In this document: positions 48,894 through 51,776 of the stretch, one piece after another
Position numbering within the stretch: the stretch's first letter is position 1
Layout: every line of letters begins with the position of its first letter
Assembly: GCA_015057825.1 (NCBI GenBank)
Contig: SVDN01000018.1
Location: 1-51,776, forward strand
Length of the DNA stretch: 51,776 nucleotides
From: Lachnospiraceae bacterium
Lineage (GTDB): Bacteria > Bacillota > Clostridia > Lachnospirales > Lachnospiraceae
Direction: 5' to 3'
Notes under the pieces: generated by a model
Databases searched by the model: none
What the model saw: only the letters and a program-made list of their open reading frames with translations
Told to the model about the DNA's origin: nothing
Made by a program: the position numbers and the translations under genes

Positions 48894-49871
48894 TTACGAA
48901 AGAGCGGTTTTTAATACCTCAAGATTGCTTTTCATTATATCCAAGTAATCGGCGCCGTTTTCTATGTCTGATCTGTTAACGGTTTGCATTGAGTTGAGTG
49001 TAAGTACATCGGCCGAGCCTGCTTTTGAGGATTTGATTATGCTGTCCGCAAATTTAGCATCTCCCGATTCTATAACAATTACATGTTTAAGAGAGAGTTC
49101 ATCGATTTTATCCGCAAGAAAAGCAACGGTTTCAAAGCTTGCTTCCGTTTCGGCCGAGCAACCGATAAATGCGGCGTAATAGTCAAGACCGTAGTCTTCG
49201 GTTAAATATCTGAAAGGAAAGCGATCAGCAAATAAAAGGGTTTTATTTGCTGCTTGGTTAACACAAAGTTCGTATTCGGCGTCAAGTTCAGCAAGTTCCT
49301 TCTTGTATGCTTCAAGATTGGCCTTAAAGCTGTCAGCATGGTCACCGTCAAGGCTTATAAGAGCATTTGCAATTTCGTCGCATATAATAGAAGCGTTTCT
49401 TAAAGAAAGCCAAACGTGTTCGTCGTATTCTGCCTCTTCGGCATCAGCATCGTCTTCTTCCTCTTCAGCCTGCATTCCTTCTTTTAATTCTTCCTCTTTT
49501 GCATTGTCACCGATAACATCCAAAAGATTGATAACGATCATGCCATCGTTAGTGGCTTGCGAAAGAGCGTCATCCACCCACGCATCCGATTCGCCGCCTA
49601 CATATATAAATAAGTCGCATGTGGAGATTTTAAGTATATCCTCGGCAGTAGGCTGGTAGCTGTGCAGGTCCGCACCGTTATCCATAAGAAGTGTTAAATC
49701 CACATGGTCATTATTCTCGCCGATAATTTTGCTTACCCAGTCGTATTCCGGGAATATAGTAGCTACAACTTGTATTTTTTCGGAAACACTGTCTGTCTTG
49801 TCAGTGCCGCAAGCCATGAGATTTACGGAAAAAAGCATTACAAAAATCAGCCCCAAAATAATTTTTTTCAT
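48894..49871 (-). CDS. znuA: Zinc-type ABC transporter substrate-binding lipoprotein (ZnuA-like) with acidic loop
   Basis: A 325-residue cluster A-I binding protein. The frame is open 32 codons further, but ATG 49871 follows GGGAGAA and starts the signal peptide with lipobox Leu-Met-Ala-Cys21. Metal ligand candidates: His70 (Asp-Leu-His-Ser-Tyr-Gln-Pro) and His152 (Asp-Glu-His-Val-Trp-Leu). The third His of ZnuA is replaced by Asp in Ala-Asp-Arg-Phe-Pro-Phe-Arg-Tyr near 211. The flexible loop between them (126-151) is almost purely Glu/Asp/Ala instead of His-rich. These changes are noticeable and may alter metal affinity. Located first in the minus-strand operon. Confidence 0.86.
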   Translation of the reverse strand: MKKIILGLIFVMLFSVNLMACGTDKTDSVSEKIQVVATIFPEYDWVSKIIGENNDHVDLTLLMDNGADLHSYQPTAEDILKISTCDLFIYVGGESDAWVDDALSQATNDGMIVINLLDVIGDNAKEEELKEGMQAEEEEDDADAEEAEYDEHVWLSLRNASIICDEIANALISLDGDHADSFKANLEAYKKELAELDAEYELCVNQAANKTLLFADRFPFRYLTEDYGLDYYAAFIGCSAETEASFETVAFLADKIDELSLKHVIVIESGDAKFADSIIKSSKAGSADVLTLNSMQTVNRSDIENGADYLDIMKSNLEVLKTALS

Positions 49872-49972
49872 TTTTTTAATTCTCCCTATAAAGTTTTCGA
49901 AATCCGTTGACGATATATTTGTTACCAAACGGAGCTCCATAAAAAATTTCAAATTGAACTTAAGCAAAATTG

Positions 49973-49995
49973 AAATTGAAAATCATTTTCAATTT
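49973..49995. promoter_or_regulatory. Perfect 11-1-11 Fur/Zur-like box in the divergent promoter region
   Basis: An uninterrupted 23-bp palindrome centred on C49984, built on TTGAAAATCATTTTCAA. The 7-1-7 core TGAAAAT-C-ATTTTCA is the form used by Fur-family regulators (Fur, Zur, PerR). It lies 102 bp before znuA on the minus strand and 55 bp before the plus-strand surface-protein gene, so it could control both. The metal sensed is inferred from znuA. Confidence 0.75.
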
Positions 49996-50049
49996 TAACA
50001 TTAGCATAGACATTAGTCAATAGATTTTAGATTATGGAGGATAAAATAA

Positions 50050-51336
50050 ATGGTTAAATCAAGAATAATCAAGGGAATGGTTACAGGTCTTACAGCAGTT
50101 ATTATCTTAGGAACTGCAACAGCTGTCAAAGCTGAAACAACAAACAATGTATCTTTAGCAGATTTAAAAGAAGCTTACACAAGCGCAGTTAATAAAAGTA
50201 ATGAATTAAATTTAGATGAAGAAAGCGCAAAGCTTGCAGAAGCTAAAGAAGCATATAACCTTTACGAAAGCCTTAAATCAACAGATTTATTTGCTGCATA
50301 CCAAAAAATGATCGCAAAAGCAAACAAAATAACAAAGGTTTATACAGTATCCGAAAAATCAGCATTCGGTTTCGGTGACGAACAGGCATCACAGGAATAC
50401 TGGACAGTAGCAAGAAAATTCTTCTTAAGCTATTTGGAATATGCATTCGCTGACAAAGAAAACATCTCAATCTCAGGTGTTATGGACAGAGACGGCGGAT
50501 ACGAAAAGAACGCAGGCGTAAACATCGGTGCTTACAAACACTATGTATCTGTTAAATATACAGAAAACGGCGAAACAGTAGAAAGATTCTTCAACTACCA
50601 CGCAGTAAAAGCTGACGGAAACATTGCTATCTTCGAAAAAACATGGCATGAAAAAACAGATTCGGTTGTTGCTCACTGGACAGAAGAAGTTTTCGAAACA
50701 TCAGATTTCTTCGCATCAAATGAAGAAGAACTTGCAGCTAACGTAGAAGCAGCTCAGGCAGCATATGACGCAAAAGCAGCAACAATCGCAGCTGTAGAAG
50801 CAGAAATCGCAAATCTTGATCTTGAAATCAAAGAAGTTGAAGCTAAAGAAGCAGAAGAAGCAAGAATCGCTGAAGAAGCAAGACTTGCAGAAGAAGCAAA
50901 AATTGCTGAATCTAAAATTGCAGAAGCTAAAGCAGAAGGTAAAGTTATCGAAACAGTTGAAGATGAAGCAGTTCCTGTAGAATTGACTCCAATGTTCGTA
51001 AACAATACAGTAGTTGCAGAAGCAGAAGAAGTTGCAGCTCCTGAAAACTTCATCGCAAACGAAGTTGCAGCAGTTGAAACAGTAGCAGACGAAGCAGTAG
51101 CTCAGGCAGCAATAGTTGAAACAGTAAACGAAGAAGTATTACCTGAAGCAGTTGCAGCTGACAGCGCAGTTAAAGCTAACACAGCAGATATGTTAAACAA
51201 CGTTGAAACACTCTCAGACGAAATGGTACCGGAAGCAGCAAGCGAAACAGCTCAGTCATTCCTCTGGATCATCTTCATCGTATTACTTGCAGCAGGTGTT
51301 ACAACAATTGCAAAAGTGAAAGAAAAATTAGCTTAA
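50050..51336 (+). CDS. Exported coiled-coil surface protein with Glu-Thr-Val-x-Asp-Glu repeats and C-terminal anchor
   Basis: A 428-residue protein; ATG 50050 follows GGAGGATA. The signal peptide (Lys-Ser-Arg-Ile-Ile-Lys-Gly start, Ala-Val-Lys-Ala-Glu cleavage near 29) resembles that of the Cna-B-type protein. A folded domain (about 85-235) is followed by a Glu/Ala/Lys coiled coil (about 238-300). Then come four copies of a motif of the form Glu-Thr-Val/Leu-x-Asp/Glu-Glu-x-x-x-Pro (near 305, 347, 362 and 393). A membrane helix and Lys-rich tail end it. I know no family. The Fur-like box upstream suggests metal control. Confidence 0.75.
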   Translation: MVKSRIIKGMVTGLTAVIILGTATAVKAETTNNVSLADLKEAYTSAVNKSNELNLDEESAKLAEAKEAYNLYESLKSTDLFAAYQKMIAKANKITKVYTVSEKSAFGFGDEQASQEYWTVARKFFLSYLEYAFADKENISISGVMDRDGGYEKNAGVNIGAYKHYVSVKYTENGETVERFFNYHAVKADGNIAIFEKTWHEKTDSVVAHWTEEVFETSDFFASNEEELAANVEAAQAAYDAKAATIAAVEAEIANLDLEIKEVEAKEAEEARIAEEARLAEEAKIAESKIAEAKAEGKVIETVEDEAVPVELTPMFVNNTVVAEAEEVAAPENFIANEVAAVETVADEAVAQAAIVETVNEEVLPEAVAADSAVKANTADMLNNVETLSDEMVPEAASETAQSFLWIIFIVLLAAGVTTIAKVKEKLA

Positions 51337-51362
51337 CCATTATAAATCTCCTTTATGACAAG

Positions 51363-51397
51363 AAAAACAAGCCCGGGAATTCCCGAGGCTTGTTTTT
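51363..51397 (+). terminator. Terminator of the 50050 gene
   Basis: AAAAACAAGCC (51363-51373) pairs with GGCTTGTTTTT (51387-51397); the loop holds the palindrome CGGGAATTCCCG (51374-51385). Confidence 0.88.
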
Positions 51398-51498
51398 GTG
51401 TACACGACGAGGAAAATGCAGAAAGCTTGCTTTCGCGCATTTGACGACCGTGATACAATCCCGAAATGTCGCTTATGCGACTTTTCGGTGATTGTTTA
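51393..51498 (+). repeat. Terminator-linked structured repeat, copy B
   Basis: Nearly identical to 21756-21900 but without its 40-bp loop insertion and with one extra T. It again begins in the T-run of a terminator with TTTTTGTGTACACGACGAGG and forms the hairpins GAAAATGCAGAAAGC/GCTTTCGCGCATTT and CCGAAATGTCGC/GCGACTTTTCGG. The rest of the 365-bp gap to 51701 is A+T-rich leader. It contains one forward CATTA (51548) and three reverse-strand copies at 51590, 51600 and 51612, spaced 10 and 12 bp. Confidence 0.75.
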
Positions 51499-51701
51499 GC
51501 ATTTCATGCACTTCAAAAGCGCGTAAATACAAGGAATTTTCGTTTAGCATTACAAAAATTTTATTTTTTTTGAAATTATAATAAAAATTTAATGCCATGT
51601 AATGCTTTTGGTAATGTTTTTAGTGATAAATTATTTTTAGCAATGAGGCACGTAGGAAAAAAGTGCCGGAAATCAATTGGGTTTATGAAAGGATTAAAGA
51701 A

Positions 51702-51776
51702 ATGGTTAAGAAGAAATTCGCAAAAATCATGACAGCTACACTTGTTGCATCAATGATCATGGGTATGACCGTTGTA
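51702..51776 (+). CDS. Secreted protein, N-terminal signal peptide only (runs off window)
   Basis: ATG 51702 after AAAGGATTAAAGA. The 25 visible residues are a signal peptide: Met-Val-Lys-Lys-Lys-Phe-Ala-Lys, then a hydrophobic stretch of Ala, Met, Val and Ile. No Cys (lipobox) is reached before the window ends. The long A+T-rich leader with phased CATTA repeats suggests separate control. The mature protein is not visible. Confidence 0.7.
   Translation, partial: MVKKKFAKIMTATLVASMIMGMTVV

Overview
The window looks like a low-GC, Gram-positive anaerobe of the Clostridia, most likely a gut or rumen Lachnospiraceae. The signs are A+T-rich DNA, Gram-positive sigma-A type promoters with 16-18 bp spacers, AGGAGG-type ribosome sites, a NiaR-type NAD regulator, CarD-like and DUF5685 proteins, sortase-like surface anchors, and SipW/TasA-type fibres. 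No rRNA, tRNA, CRISPR array or intact transposase was seen.

Layout. 1-2.1 kb is an accessory remnant: an AbiE-type toxin-antitoxin pair (antitoxin cut by the window edge), a decayed DUF4143-type ATPase fragment, an SMR efflux gene with an internal deletion, and a flavin-type oxidase-fold protein. 2.2-8 kb holds a small metal-binding protein, an acyl-CoA-synthetase-like ligase, a 231-bp nested palindrome and a cell-surface lipase-like protein. 8-11.9 kb is the nadA-nadB-nadC-niaR operon with a perfect palindrome abutting its promoter. 12-15.8 kb is an ABC exporter of the FtsX/MacB type. 15.8-17.6 kb holds a CarD-like regulator, an unknown charged protein and a single-domain receiver. 17.9-21.7 kb is an accessory chaperone operon (zinc ribbon, DUF5685, J-protein, Hsp70). 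22-24.9 kb holds a WYL regulator, a split chromate-type transporter and apt.

25.1-31.1 kb is the metabolic centre: SDR reductase, 3-hydroxyacyl-CoA-dehydrogenase-like enzyme, cyclase-family hydrolase, thiolase and a two-subunit CoA-transferase. This set matches the anaerobic phloroglucinol route: ring reduction, hydrolytic ring opening to 3-hydroxy-5-oxohexanoate, oxidation to 3,5-dioxohexanoate, then CoA transfer and thiolysis. No triacetate-acetoacetate lyase is present here. The operon has a long leader with a compact four-stem fold and direct repeats phased at 11 bp. Just downstream is a SARP/BTAD-type regulator whose own promoter carries direct repeats phased at 22 bp.

32.6-38.1 kb is a reduced type IV pilus-like locus (PilC-type platform, four small pseudopilin-like proteins, one PilT-type ATPase, a transglutaminase-fold lipoprotein) with no PilB or prepilin peptidase in view. 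38.6-45.5 kb is a surface-fibre operon: a large Cna-B-type protein, three TasA/camelysin-like proteins around a SipW-type signal peptidase, and two membrane-anchored surface proteins. 45.5-46.2 kb is a ParE/Phd-type toxin-antitoxin pair on the minus strand. A 317-bp span with nested inverted repeats follows, then a minus-strand zinc-type ABC transporter (lipoprotein, permease, ATPase, binding protein). A perfect 11-1-11 Fur/Zur-like box separates it from a divergent surface protein (50.05-51.3 kb) that shares a repeated E-T-V-x-D-E motif with the fibre operon. The window ends in the signal peptide of another secreted protein.
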